Part shown: positions 1 through 6,736 of the stretch, piece after piece
Position numbering within the stretch: the first letter of the stretch is position 1
Layout: every line of letters begins with the position of its first letter
NCBI GenBank assembly: GCA_902476765.1
Contig: CABSEJ010000049.1
Span: forward strand, 1 to 19,151
Origin: an uncultured Blautia sp.
Lineage (GTDB): Bacteria; Bacillota; Clostridia; Lachnospirales; Lachnospiraceae
Length of the DNA: 19,151 nt
Reading direction: 5' to 3'
Notes under the pieces: model-generated
Told to the model about the DNA's origin: nothing
The model's database searches: none
What the model saw: only the letters and a program-made list of their open reading frames with translations
Translations under genes and position numbers: made by a program

Positions 1-724
1 CTGCCGCTGCATTGTCTCCGGCTCCCGCTACAATCTTACAGGAGGCAGGGATTCCCAGCTCCTGTGCCAGCTCCGGCTTTAAGGTTCCTACGGTTTCATA
101 GCTTTCAAAAAGCTTAGGCATCTGCTCTTCTGCCACGCCGCAGATGTCCAGCATTTCCTTGGACCAGCAGCGGTTCTTTACATCCAGCAGAAGCATGCCG
201 GAAGCGTCTGACATATCACAGCAATGAGTTCCGGACAGCATATAAGCCAGGTAATCCTTTGGCAGCATAATCTTTTTGATTTTCTTAAAGTTCTCCGGCT
301 CGTTTTCCTTCACCCAGAGAATCTTCGGTGCGGTAAATCCCGCAAAAGCAATGTTGGCCGTATACTGGGACAGCTTTTCCTTGCCGATTACCTGGTTCAG
401 ATAATCCGTCTCTTTTCCCGTTCTTCCGTCATTCCAGAGGATAGCCGGCCGAATCACCTTATCCTTTTCGTCCAGGATTACCAGACCATGCATCTGTCCG
501 CCGAAGCTGATTCCGGCCACCTGGCTCTTGTCGCACTCTGCTGTCAGTTCTTTGATTCCTTCCAGGCTCTGCTCCCACCAGTCTTCCGGGTTCTGCTCAG
601 ACCATCCGGGATGAGGGAAGGAAAGTGGATATTCTCTGGATACGATTTTCTGAATCTTTCCCTCTCCGTCCATAAGCAGAAGCTTTACGGCGGAGGTTCC
701 TAAATCTACACCAATGTATAACAT
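1..724 (-). CDS. xylB: Xylulokinase-like FGGY carbohydrate kinase (3' end outside window)
   Basis: Only the first 241 residues are in the window; the gene continues past its left edge. FGGY kinases phosphorylate ketoses or polyols with ATP; xylulokinase makes xylulose 5-phosphate for the pentose phosphate pathway. Visible: the N-terminal phosphate-binding loop DLGTS at residues 7-11, GGQMHG at 75-80 (the Met-His pair is typical of xylulokinases), the WND(G/A)R-type segment near 97-101, and GAGDNAAA at 234-241, whose Asp237 aligns with the catalytic base of the family. The ATG at 724 follows a GGAGAG ribosome site. It is last in line after the DUF4867 and isomerase genes, with a 123-bp gap that contains two stem-loops. 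The partner isomerase is not XylA, so the true substrate could be another ketose such as ribulose or fuculose. The FGGY family is nearly certain; xylulose specificity is likely. Confidence 0.8.
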   Translation of the reverse strand, partial: MLYIGVDLGTSAVKLLLMDGEGKIQKIVSREYPLSFPHPGWSEQNPEDWWEQSLEGIKELTAECDKSQVAGISFGGQMHGLVILDEKDKVIRPAILWNDGRTGKETDYLNQVIGKEKLSQYTANIAFAGFTAPKILWVKENEPENFKKIKKIMLPKDYLAYMLSGTHCCDMSDASGMLLLDVKNRCWSKEMLDICGVAEEQMPKLFESYETVGTLKPELAQELGIPASCKIVAGAGDNAAA

Positions 725-743
725 ATATTCTCTCCTTTACTGA

Positions 744-772
744 ATGGGACTGCCGCAAAATACGGCAGCCCC
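744..772 (-). other. Intercistronic stem-loop
   Basis: GGGACTGCCG and CGGCAGCCCC form a near-perfect stem around a short A-rich loop between the isomerase and kinase genes. No T-run follows on the minus strand, so full termination is doubtful; it may protect mRNA ends or attenuate the operon. A similar GGGGCTGCCG-type stem lies at 6230-6262. Confidence 0.5.
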
Positions 773-785
773 GGACATTTTATCA

Positions 786-836
786 GTAACGATTCAGCCA
801 TGGAGTCTGGAACACCAAAAATGGCTGATTAGTTAC
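786..836. repeat. Diverged 51-bp palindromic element (GTAAC...GTTAC family, copy A)
   Basis: The outer 16 bases on each side (786-801 and 821-836) are inverted repeats matching at 14 of 16 positions. The element begins GTAAC and ends GTTAC. The left end, GTAACGATTCAGCC, matches the end of the 132-bp element at 8058 at 12 of 14 positions. No clear target duplication remains. It lies between the isomerase stop and the kinase start, so it is probably transcribed as a stem-loop. Confidence 0.6.
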
Positions 837-847
837 GGCTTTCAATC

Positions 848-2314
848 TTATGCAAATGGATTCTCTGTTGGATACAGAACACCCTTTGGCTGGTTGTAGT
901 TGATTTCCTCTACTTCCACGCCGATGTATTTGAATACTTCATATAATGCTTTTCCATAGTGTCCGAAAGCAACGGCTCCGTGGTGAGGATAGTTTTTCTC
1001 TACCAGTACATGGCGGTAGAAACGGCCCATTTCCGGAATAGCAAAGATACCAATGCCGCCGAAGCTCTGTGTAGCTACCGGCAGAACTTCGCCGTGTGCG
1101 ATATAAGCACGAACCTTGCAGTCGGAAGTGCTCTGGAGACGGTAGAAGGTGATGTCTCCCGGTACAATATCTCCTTCCAGAGTTCCCTGGGTTACTTCTT
1201 CCGGCAGATTTCTTGCCATAATCATCTGGTATTTCATGGTGCAGGAAGACAGCTTTCCGGAAGTTGTATTTCCGCAGTGGAAGCCCATGAAGGTATCTCT
1301 TAATGTATAATCGTATTTTCCTTTGATTTCATTGTCATAGATATAAGATGGAACGGTATTGTTAATATCCAGCAGTGTTACAGCATCCTGGCTGATTACT
1401 GTACCGATATACTCGCTTACAGTACCCCAGATATCAACTTCACAGGATACTGGGATTCCTCTTCCTGTAAGACGGCTGTTTACATAGCAGGGAACGAAGC
1501 CAAACTGTGTCTGGAATGCAGGCCAGCATTTTGTAGTAAGCGCCACATATTTTCTGGAGCCCTTGTGAGCCTCTACCCAATCCAGCAGTGTAATCTCATA
1601 CTGAGCCAGCTTTGGCAGGATTTCCGGTTTCATATTGCCTTCGCCCAGTTCTTTCTCCATATCCTTTGCCACTTCAGGAATACGTGGGTCTCCTTCGTGA
1701 TTTTTAAAGGATTCGAAAAGGTCCAGCTCAGAGTTTTCTTCAATCTCGATTCCCAGGTCATACAATCTCTTGATAGGCGCATTGCAGGCCAGGAAGTCCT
1801 GAGGACGAGGACCGAAGCTGATAACCTTCAGGTTTTTCAGTCCCACAACAGCTCTTGCGATAGGAATAAATTCTTCAATCATACCTGCCACTTCTTCTGC
1901 TGTTCCAACAGGATATTCGGGAATATATGCTTTTAAGTTACGCAGCTTCAGGTTGTAGCTGGCATTTAACATACCGCAGTATGCATCTCCTCTTCCCTGT
2001 ACCAGGTCGCCTTCTTCTGCTGCTGCCACTACCATACATGGGCCGTGGAAATATTTTACTAACAGAGTCTCTGCAGTCTCCGGGCCGAAGTTTCCAAGAT
2101 ACACAACCAGTGCGTTACATCCGGCTTCTCTCAGCTCTTTTAAAGCTTTCTGCATGTCTACTTCGCTTTCTACTACGGTTGGACATTCATAAATTTCTCC
2201 TTTGTAAGCAGCTACTACTGCTTTTCTTCTGTTCTCAGACAGAGTCATTGGGAAACAGTCACGGCTTACGGCCACGATACCCATTTTTACTTCTGGCATG
2301 TTCTGTAAATTCAT
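848..2314 (-). CDS. L-fucose/L-arabinose isomerase superfamily protein
   Basis: This 488-residue protein resembles the FucI/AraA superfamily of metal-dependent aldose-ketose isomerases, in the group annotated L-fucose isomerase and related proteins. An N-terminal Rossmann-like part covers roughly residues 1-170. The C-terminal part carries acidic and histidine positions expected to bind the divalent metal: Glu292/Asp294 in CEVD, Asp316 in DINN, His346 in HCGNT, and His444, His445 and His452 in the HHGAVAFGHYGK segment. The assignment of individual ligands is inferred. The start has an AGGAGG site and lies 21 bp behind the DUF4867 stop; the sugar kinase follows. It probably converts an aldose to the ketose that the kinase phosphorylates. 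It is neither classical XylA nor a standard AraA or FucI, so the sugar is unknown. Confidence 0.82.
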   Translation of the reverse strand: MNLQNMPEVKMGIVAVSRDCFPMTLSENRRKAVVAAYKGEIYECPTVVESEVDMQKALKELREAGCNALVVYLGNFGPETAETLLVKYFHGPCMVVAAAEEGDLVQGRGDAYCGMLNASYNLKLRNLKAYIPEYPVGTAEEVAGMIEEFIPIARAVVGLKNLKVISFGPRPQDFLACNAPIKRLYDLGIEIEENSELDLFESFKNHEGDPRIPEVAKDMEKELGEGNMKPEILPKLAQYEITLLDWVEAHKGSRKYVALTTKCWPAFQTQFGFVPCYVNSRLTGRGIPVSCEVDIWGTVSEYIGTVISQDAVTLLDINNTVPSYIYDNEIKGKYDYTLRDTFMGFHCGNTTSGKLSSCTMKYQMIMARNLPEEVTQGTLEGDIVPGDITFYRLQSTSDCKVRAYIAHGEVLPVATQSFGGIGIFAIPEMGRFYRHVLVEKNYPHHGAVAFGHYGKALYEVFKYIGVEVEEINYNQPKGVLYPTENPFA

Positions 2315-2335
2315 TTTTTCTACCTCCTATACTGT

Positions 2336-2953
2336 CTATTCTACAGACAGATTTTTTCCTTTTAATCCTACAAAAGCACCTTCTACTTTTCCTTCTTCAT
2401 GAGCAATAAGCCATTTATTTCTGGCAAACAGCAGCTTATCTTCGGCTGTATTGCTCTGGGGCGCCGGCGCTTCGGTGTTCGTCCCTTTTGGAAGGATTAC
2501 TGCTGCCCGGAATTTATTTCCGTTTACATTGCAGGGTGCATAGTGAAGCGTTGTGGCATACACTTCAACAACAGTGCCTGCCGGAACCAGGAAAGCTTCC
2601 ATCTTTCCAGTATCATATGTACCGTCTTCCTCAATATCCTGTTCTTTTCCCAGGATAAGAATCATGTCGGTCTGAGCCACATTCACCTCAGAATCTCTGT
2701 GATACTCAACAGCGTTTAAAAGCACGTTGCTGCCGTTGCAGTATCCCACCTGTATGGGCATTCCTCCGTACAGGCTGTAGCCGATTTTCTCCACGCAGGG
2801 ACAGGCCTCCAGCTTCTCATCTGATGCCACATAGACTACATCGTCCGGCTGGGGAGTTTCCTTCAAAGCCTCCAGCAAGTCTGCAACATCGATTCCATGG
2901 ATGACCTTTCCATAGGCCTGGAAGGCTTTGTCTGTTACCTTCAAAATTTCCAT
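2336..2953 (-). CDS. DUF4867 family protein (cupin-like)
   Basis: This 205-residue soluble protein has no signal peptide and is recognised as DUF4867, a family without a defined function to my knowledge. Residues 75-155 look like a cupin or ureidoglycolate-lyase-like beta barrel: EYHRDSEVN supplies His85 and Glu89, the VPAGTVVEVY strand lies near 123-132, and His137 sits in TTLHYAP, an arrangement that could hold a metal. These are inferences from pattern only. The gene is first in the operon, has a TAAGGAGG site, and is followed after 21 bp by the isomerase and then the kinase. That context suggests a role in handling the same sugar, for instance as a mutarotase, a lyase or an accessory isomerase. 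The start is the only ATG with a good ribosome site. Confidence 0.75.
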   Translation of the reverse strand: MEILKVTDKAFQAYGKVIHGIDVADLLEALKETPQPDDVVYVASDEKLEACPCVEKIGYSLYGGMPIQVGYCNGSNVLLNAVEYHRDSEVNVAQTDMILILGKEQDIEEDGTYDTGKMEAFLVPAGTVVEVYATTLHYAPCNVNGNKFRAAVILPKGTNTEAPAPQSNTAEDKLLFARNKWLIAHEEGKVEGAFVGLKGKNLSVE

Positions 2954-2973
2954 CGGGGCTTTACCTCCTTAAT

Positions 2974-2992
2974 TAGTTTAGGCATTAAACTA
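2974..2992. promoter_or_regulatory. Candidate sugar-regulator operator (XylR-like inverted repeat)
   Basis: TAGTTTA and TAAACTA form a perfect 7-bp inverted repeat with a 5-bp spacer, just downstream of the predicted -10 box of the sugar operon. The TTAGTTT...AAACTA shape resembles the operator of ROK-family XylR in Firmicutes. No regulator gene is in the window, so the assignment is inferred. Confidence 0.5.
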
Positions 2993-2999
2993 TATATTT

Positions 3000-3028
3000 A
3001 TGCTACCATTATCCATGAAAAAAAGCAA
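3000..3028 (-). promoter_or_regulatory. Candidate promoter of the DUF4867-isomerase-kinase operon
   Basis: On the minus strand TTGCTT (3023-3028) and TAGCAT (3000-3005) are separated by 17 bp. The -10 box is weak. The -35 lies inside the hairpin terminator of the upstream lipoprotein gene. The position fits a short leader carrying the inverted repeat at 2974-2992. Confidence 0.45.
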
Positions 3029-3059
3029 GTCATTTTTTAAAAAATAACTTGCTTTTTTT
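3018..3059. terminator. Hairpin terminator after the lipoprotein gene
   Basis: AAAAAAAGCAAGT (3018-3030) and ACTTGCTTTTTTT (3047-3059) form a long perfect stem with a T-run on either strand. It directly overlaps the stop codon of the minus-strand lipoprotein gene and insulates the sugar operon from it. Confidence 0.8.
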
Positions 3060-3610
3060 CAGCCGGTAATATCCTCCCCAAAATACTTCTGGGAAATTTC
3101 TGTCAAAGTCCCGTCTTTTTTCAATTGTTCTAATTCCTGGTCCAATTTATCCCTCAGGGAACTGCCCTTTTTGGTAAAAACCGCCAGACTGGTATCCGTC
3201 AGTTCCATGCTGATTTGGTCCTTCACAGCCTCTGCCTCTGCATAGACTTCTGTGTGGGAATAATGAATCTCATTCCACTCTGAAAGTCCCACCCCTGAAA
3301 TCACACAGTCATACAGGTCTCCGTCCAGAGATTTCAAAAGATTTTCCTGGGAGGTATCTACAATCTCCAGCTCCAGGTCCATTCCCTCTGCCAGGGCTTG
3401 GGCCAGCTCCACGTCAAACCCCTCCGGCTTGCTGGTTTCCTCTGACAAGTAACACAAGGGCTCTATATCTAAATCCATGCCAACCTTCAGCACACCTCTT
3501 TCCAGGGTCTGATTGTCGCTATCCTTTAAGGAGCAGGATGTCAGCCCGCTCAGACACAGACAGAAAAGCCCCAGGCAGATACACGCCTTTTTCCTTATGT
3601 TTTTCTTCAT
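3059..3610 (-). CDS. Short solute-binding-like lipoprotein (SBP_bac_3 type, apparently one lobe)
   Basis: 183 residues. The start is placed at 3610, not at the upstream in-frame codon at 3751, because MKKNIRKK followed by a hydrophobic stretch and lipobox LTSC (Cys26) makes a proper lipoprotein signal, and because the promoter at 3680-3708 lies inside the longer frame. The mature part resembles amino-acid ABC binding proteins: GVLKVGMDLDIEPL (39-52), GFDVELAQALAEG (64-76), and DLYDCVISGVGLSEWNEIHYSHTEVY (98-123). It then jumps within about 20 residues to the family's C-terminal helix, LDQELEQLKKDGTLTEISQKYFG. Typical members have about 80 to 100 more residues here, forming the second lobe. 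There are no permease or ATPase genes nearby. It may be a ligand sensor, a degenerate binding protein or a bridging form. Confidence 0.75.
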   Translation of the reverse strand: MKKNIRKKACICLGLFCLCLSGLTSCSLKDSDNQTLERGVLKVGMDLDIEPLCYLSEETSKPEGFDVELAQALAEGMDLELEIVDTSQENLLKSLDGDLYDCVISGVGLSEWNEIHYSHTEVYAEAEAVKDQISMELTDTSLAVFTKKGSSLRDKLDQELEQLKKDGTLTEISQKYFGEDITG

Positions 3611-3679
3611 ATTCTTATCCTGTCTTTCTTTGGTACTATTCCATTTATCACAATTTGAAAATATCTTATTTTTATGAAC

Positions 3680-3708
3680 ACCATACCATGGCTCCTGCTC
3701 TTTGTCAA
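3680..3708 (-). promoter_or_regulatory. Promoter of the lipoprotein gene
   Basis: On the minus strand a perfect TTGACA (3703-3708) and TATGGT (3680-3685) are spaced by 17 bp, leaving a leader of roughly 60 bases before the ATG at 3610. It faces away from the plus-strand promoter at 3733. Confidence 0.75.
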
Positions 3709-3732
3709 CGAAGCCCGGAAAAATTGCAGGGC

Positions 3733-3761
3733 TTGTCAATGAATTTTTCAAATGGTATGAT
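3733..3761 (+). promoter_or_regulatory. Promoter of the radical SAM-DUF4364 operon
   Basis: TTGTCA (3733-3738) and TATGAT (3756-3761) are spaced by 17 bp, about 50 bp before the start codon at 3817. Between it and the divergent promoter lies an AAGCCC/GGGCTT dyad (3711-3716 and 3729-3734). Confidence 0.75.
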
Positions 3762-3816
3762 AGAGAAAAGATTTTGCACTGGCATCATAAATATATTGTA
3801 GTAGGAGATTCTAATC

Positions 3817-4746
3817 ATGAAGGACTGGAACGGAAAACCATATTATTCTTTTGACTACATGCTGAAAGAACGGTTTGACGCAAAAGTATATAAAGCAGCT
3901 CTGGACGGAGGTATGACTTGCCCCAACCGTGACGGCACTCTTGGCCGCAGAGGCTGTATTTTCTGCAGTGCAGGAGGCTCCGGGGATTTTGCCGGAAATC
4001 CGGCGGACAGTATTACCCGGCAGATTGATATACAGGATGCCAAGCTCCAGGAGAAACGAAAGGTAAAATATTTAATCGCTTATTTCCAGGCATTCACCAA
4101 CACCTATGCCCCTGTAGATTATCTGAGAAAAATTTATACAGAGGCCATCTCCCATCCTAAGGTGGCTGTCCTGTCTATCGGCACCAGACCGGATTGCCTG
4201 GGTCCCCAGGTTTTAGAGCTTTTGTCTGAGCTGAACCAACAGAAGCCTGTGTGGGTGGAGCTGGGACTTCAGACCATTCATCCGGCCACAGCAGACTATA
4301 TCCGCAGAGGCTATCCACTCTCCTGCTTTTCCAAGGCAGTAGAACAGCTGCGCCAGAGGGACCTGGAGGTTATTGTCCATACTATCCTGGGCCTGCCCGG
4401 AGAAAGCCGCCAAGACATACTGGAAACCATGGAATATCTGAATCATCAGCACATCCAGGGTATCAAGCTTCAGCTTCTCCATGTATTGAAAGGCACAGAT
4501 TTAGCTGCCGACTATCTGGCCGAAAAATTTTCGACCTATACTATGGAGGAATATCTGGATACTGTCATTGACTGTCTGGAGCATTTATCCCCGGAAATCG
4601 TCATCCACCGTCTCACGGGAGACGGTCCTAAGGATTTGCTGCTGGCGCCTTCCTGGAGCAGCGCAAAACGCAGGGTGCTGAACACCCTCCATCAGGAATG
4701 TAAGCGAAGAGGCGCCTACCAGGGAAGAAAATATAAGGAGGAATAA
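3817..4746 (+). CDS. TIGR01212 family radical SAM protein (YhcC-like)
   Basis: 309 residues, the usual length for the family. The opening block KPYYSFDYMLKERF followed by CPNRDGTLGRRGCIFC is diagnostic. The cluster cysteines are Cys35, Cys47 and Cys50, giving Cx11Cx2C spacing rather than the classic Cx3Cx2C, as in Elp3-like radical SAM proteins. GLQTIH and ILGLPGE (near residues 150 and 190) are typical barrel motifs. The enzyme should bind a [4Fe-4S] cluster and cleave S-adenosylmethionine; its substrate is not established (tRNA modification has been suggested for related proteins). The start has a TAGGAGA site. It is followed after 4 bp by the DUF4364 gene, whose ribosome site overlaps this stop codon, so the two are co-transcribed and probably coupled. 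Confidence 0.88.
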   Translation: MKDWNGKPYYSFDYMLKERFDAKVYKAALDGGMTCPNRDGTLGRRGCIFCSAGGSGDFAGNPADSITRQIDIQDAKLQEKRKVKYLIAYFQAFTNTYAPVDYLRKIYTEAISHPKVAVLSIGTRPDCLGPQVLELLSELNQQKPVWVELGLQTIHPATADYIRRGYPLSCFSKAVEQLRQRDLEVIVHTILGLPGESRQDILETMEYLNHQHIQGIKLQLLHVLKGTDLAADYLAEKFSTYTMEEYLDTVIDCLEHLSPEIVIHRLTGDGPKDLLLAPSWSSAKRRVLNTLHQECKRRGAYQGRKYKEE

Positions 4747-4750
4747 AATT

Positions 4751-5263
4751 ATGTCAGAACCTCTCACTCTCTATAAACTGATTATTTTATATATGCTGGA
4801 AAAAGTGGACTTTCCCTTAACTAACGCTCAAATCTCCGGCTTTATTCTGGATAAGGGCTACACCACTTACTTCCATTTACAGCAGGCTATCTCTGAGCTG
4901 ATAGATTCCAAGCTTATTGTATCAAAGACCATCCGAAACACTTCCTATCTGCAGGAAACAGCTCAGGGCAAGCAAACCCTTTCCTACTTTGAAGACCAGA
5001 TTTCCGACGGAATCAAAAAAGATATTTCCGATTTCTTCCGGGAAAACATTATTCAAATGCGGGAGGAGCTGTCTGCAGTGGCAGATTACTACAAAAGTGA
5101 AGGGGATGGCTATCAGGTACGCTGCAGGCTGCGCAAGAATGAATTTTCCCTGGTTGATTTAACCATCGCCGTCCCCACAGAGGAAGCGGCCTCTGCCGTA
5201 TGCCTGAACTGGAAAGAAAAGAGCCAGGACATCTACGAAAATCTTATCGAATTTCTGATGTAA
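4751..5263 (+). CDS. DUF4364 family winged-helix protein
   Basis: 170 residues, soluble. The N-terminal 75 residues (LTLYKLIILYMLEKVDFPLTNAQISGFILDKGYTTYF... with a following helix) read as a winged helix-turn-helix; the remainder is an uncharacterised alpha/beta part. I recognise it as DUF4364, common in Clostridia and without a defined function to my knowledge; a transcriptional regulator is the natural guess. An AAGGAGG site at 4735-4741 overlaps the end of the radical SAM gene. It converges with the glycosyltransferase gene, the two stop codons lying only 5 bp apart, with no terminator between them. Confidence 0.82.
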   Translation: MSEPLTLYKLIILYMLEKVDFPLTNAQISGFILDKGYTTYFHLQQAISELIDSKLIVSKTIRNTSYLQETAQGKQTLSYFEDQISDGIKKDISDFFRENIIQMREELSAVADYYKSEGDGYQVRCRLRKNEFSLVDLTIAVPTEEAASAVCLNWKEKSQDIYENLIEFLM

Positions 5264-5268
5264 CGCCT

Positions 5269-6198
5269 CTATTTTTTCCGCTGTAAAATACGGATACAGA
5301 TTTTCATTACAAAATCAGGCATCAAAGCCAGCAATATCTCAAACTTTGCAATATCCGGTGAAAGGTGCCTGTATTTTATCAGCTTTGGAATATTGTGCTT
5401 CACCCTGGCCCGTGCAAAGGCAAGAGCCACCTGATTGCCCTTATATTCCGGGTACCGCTTGATAAATTCCTGAACCAGTTTCAGATTAGGAACCACTCTT
5501 TTTTCCTGGTAGTCTTTTTTACAATGGATACCAGCCAGAACCCCGCTGACATTTTTTCCATGCCGGCGGTAGGCTGCCAGAGGCTGGTCCAGGTAAGACA
5601 CTCTTCCCATGGCACAGGCACAGGAAATCACCCATTTATCATGGCCCGTATGGATGGAAAAGGGGACTGTGCTTCGTACAAAATCCCCTCTGGCAACCAG
5701 GCTCATGCCAGGTGAGTAGCACATAAATAAATTTGGGATTCCAATATCCTCATAGGTATTCCAGGTTTCTGTGGCACTGTGAGAGGTATGGCGGACCGAA
5801 CTGCAGATAAGCTCTCCTTTTTCGTCAATTATGCTCCGGTCTGTAGCTACCAGAAGTGTCTCATCCTTGTTCAGGCAGTTTACACATTTCTCTATCTTTT
5901 CTTTATGCCACACATCATCCTGGTCGCAAAAAGCAATGTAATCCCCGTCAGAGTTCTCTGTCAAATACTCAAAGGCCTTGGTATATCCCAGATTTTTCTC
6001 TTTATAAGGAAGAATCCGGTAAGGCTTCTTCTTTAAACATCTTTCAAATATTTCTTTGCTGCATCTTTCCTTCACACAATCGTCAAAAATAAGGATTTCC
6101 ATATTTTCATAGGTCTGATTGTCCAGAGAAGCCAGCTGCTCCTCTAAATATTTCTGATTTGGGCGATATACCGATAATAAAACGCTGACTTTTTCCAT
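5269..6198 (-). CDS. Family 2 glycosyltransferase
   Basis: 309 residues. An N-terminal GT-A fold is shown by VSVLLSVYRPNQKYLEEQLASL (4-25), Asp39-Asp40 for the nucleotide sugar, and DQDD at 92-95, the metal-binding DXD equivalent. HDKW (186-189) and YRRHGKN (210-216) are the acceptor-side motifs seen in rhamnosyltransferase-like GT2 enzymes. There is no transmembrane segment apart from a weakly hydrophobic C-terminus, so it is cytoplasmic and probably adds a sugar to a polysaccharide or lipid-linked precursor. A GGGAGG site lies close to the start. It is downstream of nrdR on the same strand across a 76-bp gap holding a stem-loop. No other polysaccharide genes are adjacent, so the donor and acceptor are unknown. 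Confidence 0.85.
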   Translation of the reverse strand: MEKVSVLLSVYRPNQKYLEEQLASLDNQTYENMEILIFDDCVKERCSKEIFERCLKKKPYRILPYKEKNLGYTKAFEYLTENSDGDYIAFCDQDDVWHKEKIEKCVNCLNKDETLLVATDRSIIDEKGELICSSVRHTSHSATETWNTYEDIGIPNLFMCYSPGMSLVARGDFVRSTVPFSIHTGHDKWVISCACAMGRVSYLDQPLAAYRRHGKNVSGVLAGIHCKKDYQEKRVVPNLKLVQEFIKRYPEYKGNQVALAFARARVKHNIPKLIKYRHLSPDIAKFEILLALMPDFVMKICIRILQRKK

Positions 6199-6229
6199 AA
6201 GCCCTCCCTTGCTGTTTCCTAAGCTTAAT

Positions 6230-6262
6230 GGAGCTGCCTCACAGCATCTGCGGCAGCCCCAT
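6230..6262. terminator. Stem-loop between nrdR and the glycosyltransferase gene
   Basis: GGAGCTGCC and GGCAGCCCC pair around a short loop. A T-rich stretch (ATTTTGTTTTCGTTTT) follows on the plus strand, so it best fits a terminator for plus-strand transcription coming from the DUF4364 gene. For minus-strand nrdR mRNA it has no T-run and would act weakly. Confidence 0.5.
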
Positions 6263-6274
6263 TTTGTTTTCGTT

Positions 6275-6724
6275 TTATTTCATCATTTTTTTCAGTTCAT
6301 CCATAAAGGTGTCAATATCTTTAAATTCCCGGTAAACTGAGGCAAACCGTACATAAGCCACTGCATCCAGATTTTTCAGCTTATCCATGACAATCTCCCC
6401 TATCTTGGTACTGGGAATTTCCCGTTCCTCCCTGTTGAAGACCTCAGTCTCTATCTCGTCTATGAGATTCTCTATCCGTTTTACGGAAATGGGCCGTTTA
6501 TAGCAGGCCCGCATTACTCCGTCCTGGATTTTATTCCTATCAAACTGTTCCCGGCTCTGGTCCTTTTTAATCACAATAAGAGGAATGGTCTCTATTTTTT
6601 CATAGGTAGTAAAGCGCTTGCCGCACTCGTCGCACTGCCTTCTTCTTCTGATGGAATTATTGTCAGGGACCGGCCTGGAATCAATAACCCTGGTATTATC
6701 CTGATTACAAAACGGACACTTCAT
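6275..6724 (-). CDS. nrdR: Transcriptional repressor NrdR
   Basis: 149 residues, the normal length. The N-terminal zinc ribbon has Cys3, Cys6, Cys31 and Cys34 (MKCPFC and CDEC) with the basic run RRRRQC. An ATP-cone follows from about residue 49 to 139, containing the family block PLIVIKKDQSREQF. NrdR represses ribonucleotide reductase genes and senses ATP/dATP through the cone. A GGGAGG site precedes the ATG. It starts 12 bp after the flavodiiron protein stop, so the two form an operon. No ribonucleotide reductase gene lies in the window, and I saw no NrdR boxes here. Confidence 0.97.
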   Translation of the reverse strand: MKCPFCNQDNTRVIDSRPVPDNNSIRRRRQCDECGKRFTTYEKIETIPLIVIKKDQSREQFDRNKIQDGVMRACYKRPISVKRIENLIDEIETEVFNREEREIPSTKIGEIVMDKLKNLDAVAYVRFASVYREFKDIDTFMDELKKMMK

Positions 6725-6736
6725 CCTTTATCCTCC

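Noticed and set aside
3611..3751. N-terminal extension of the lipoprotein
   Set aside because: It would place the promoter inside the gene and destroy the signal peptide at the true N-terminus.
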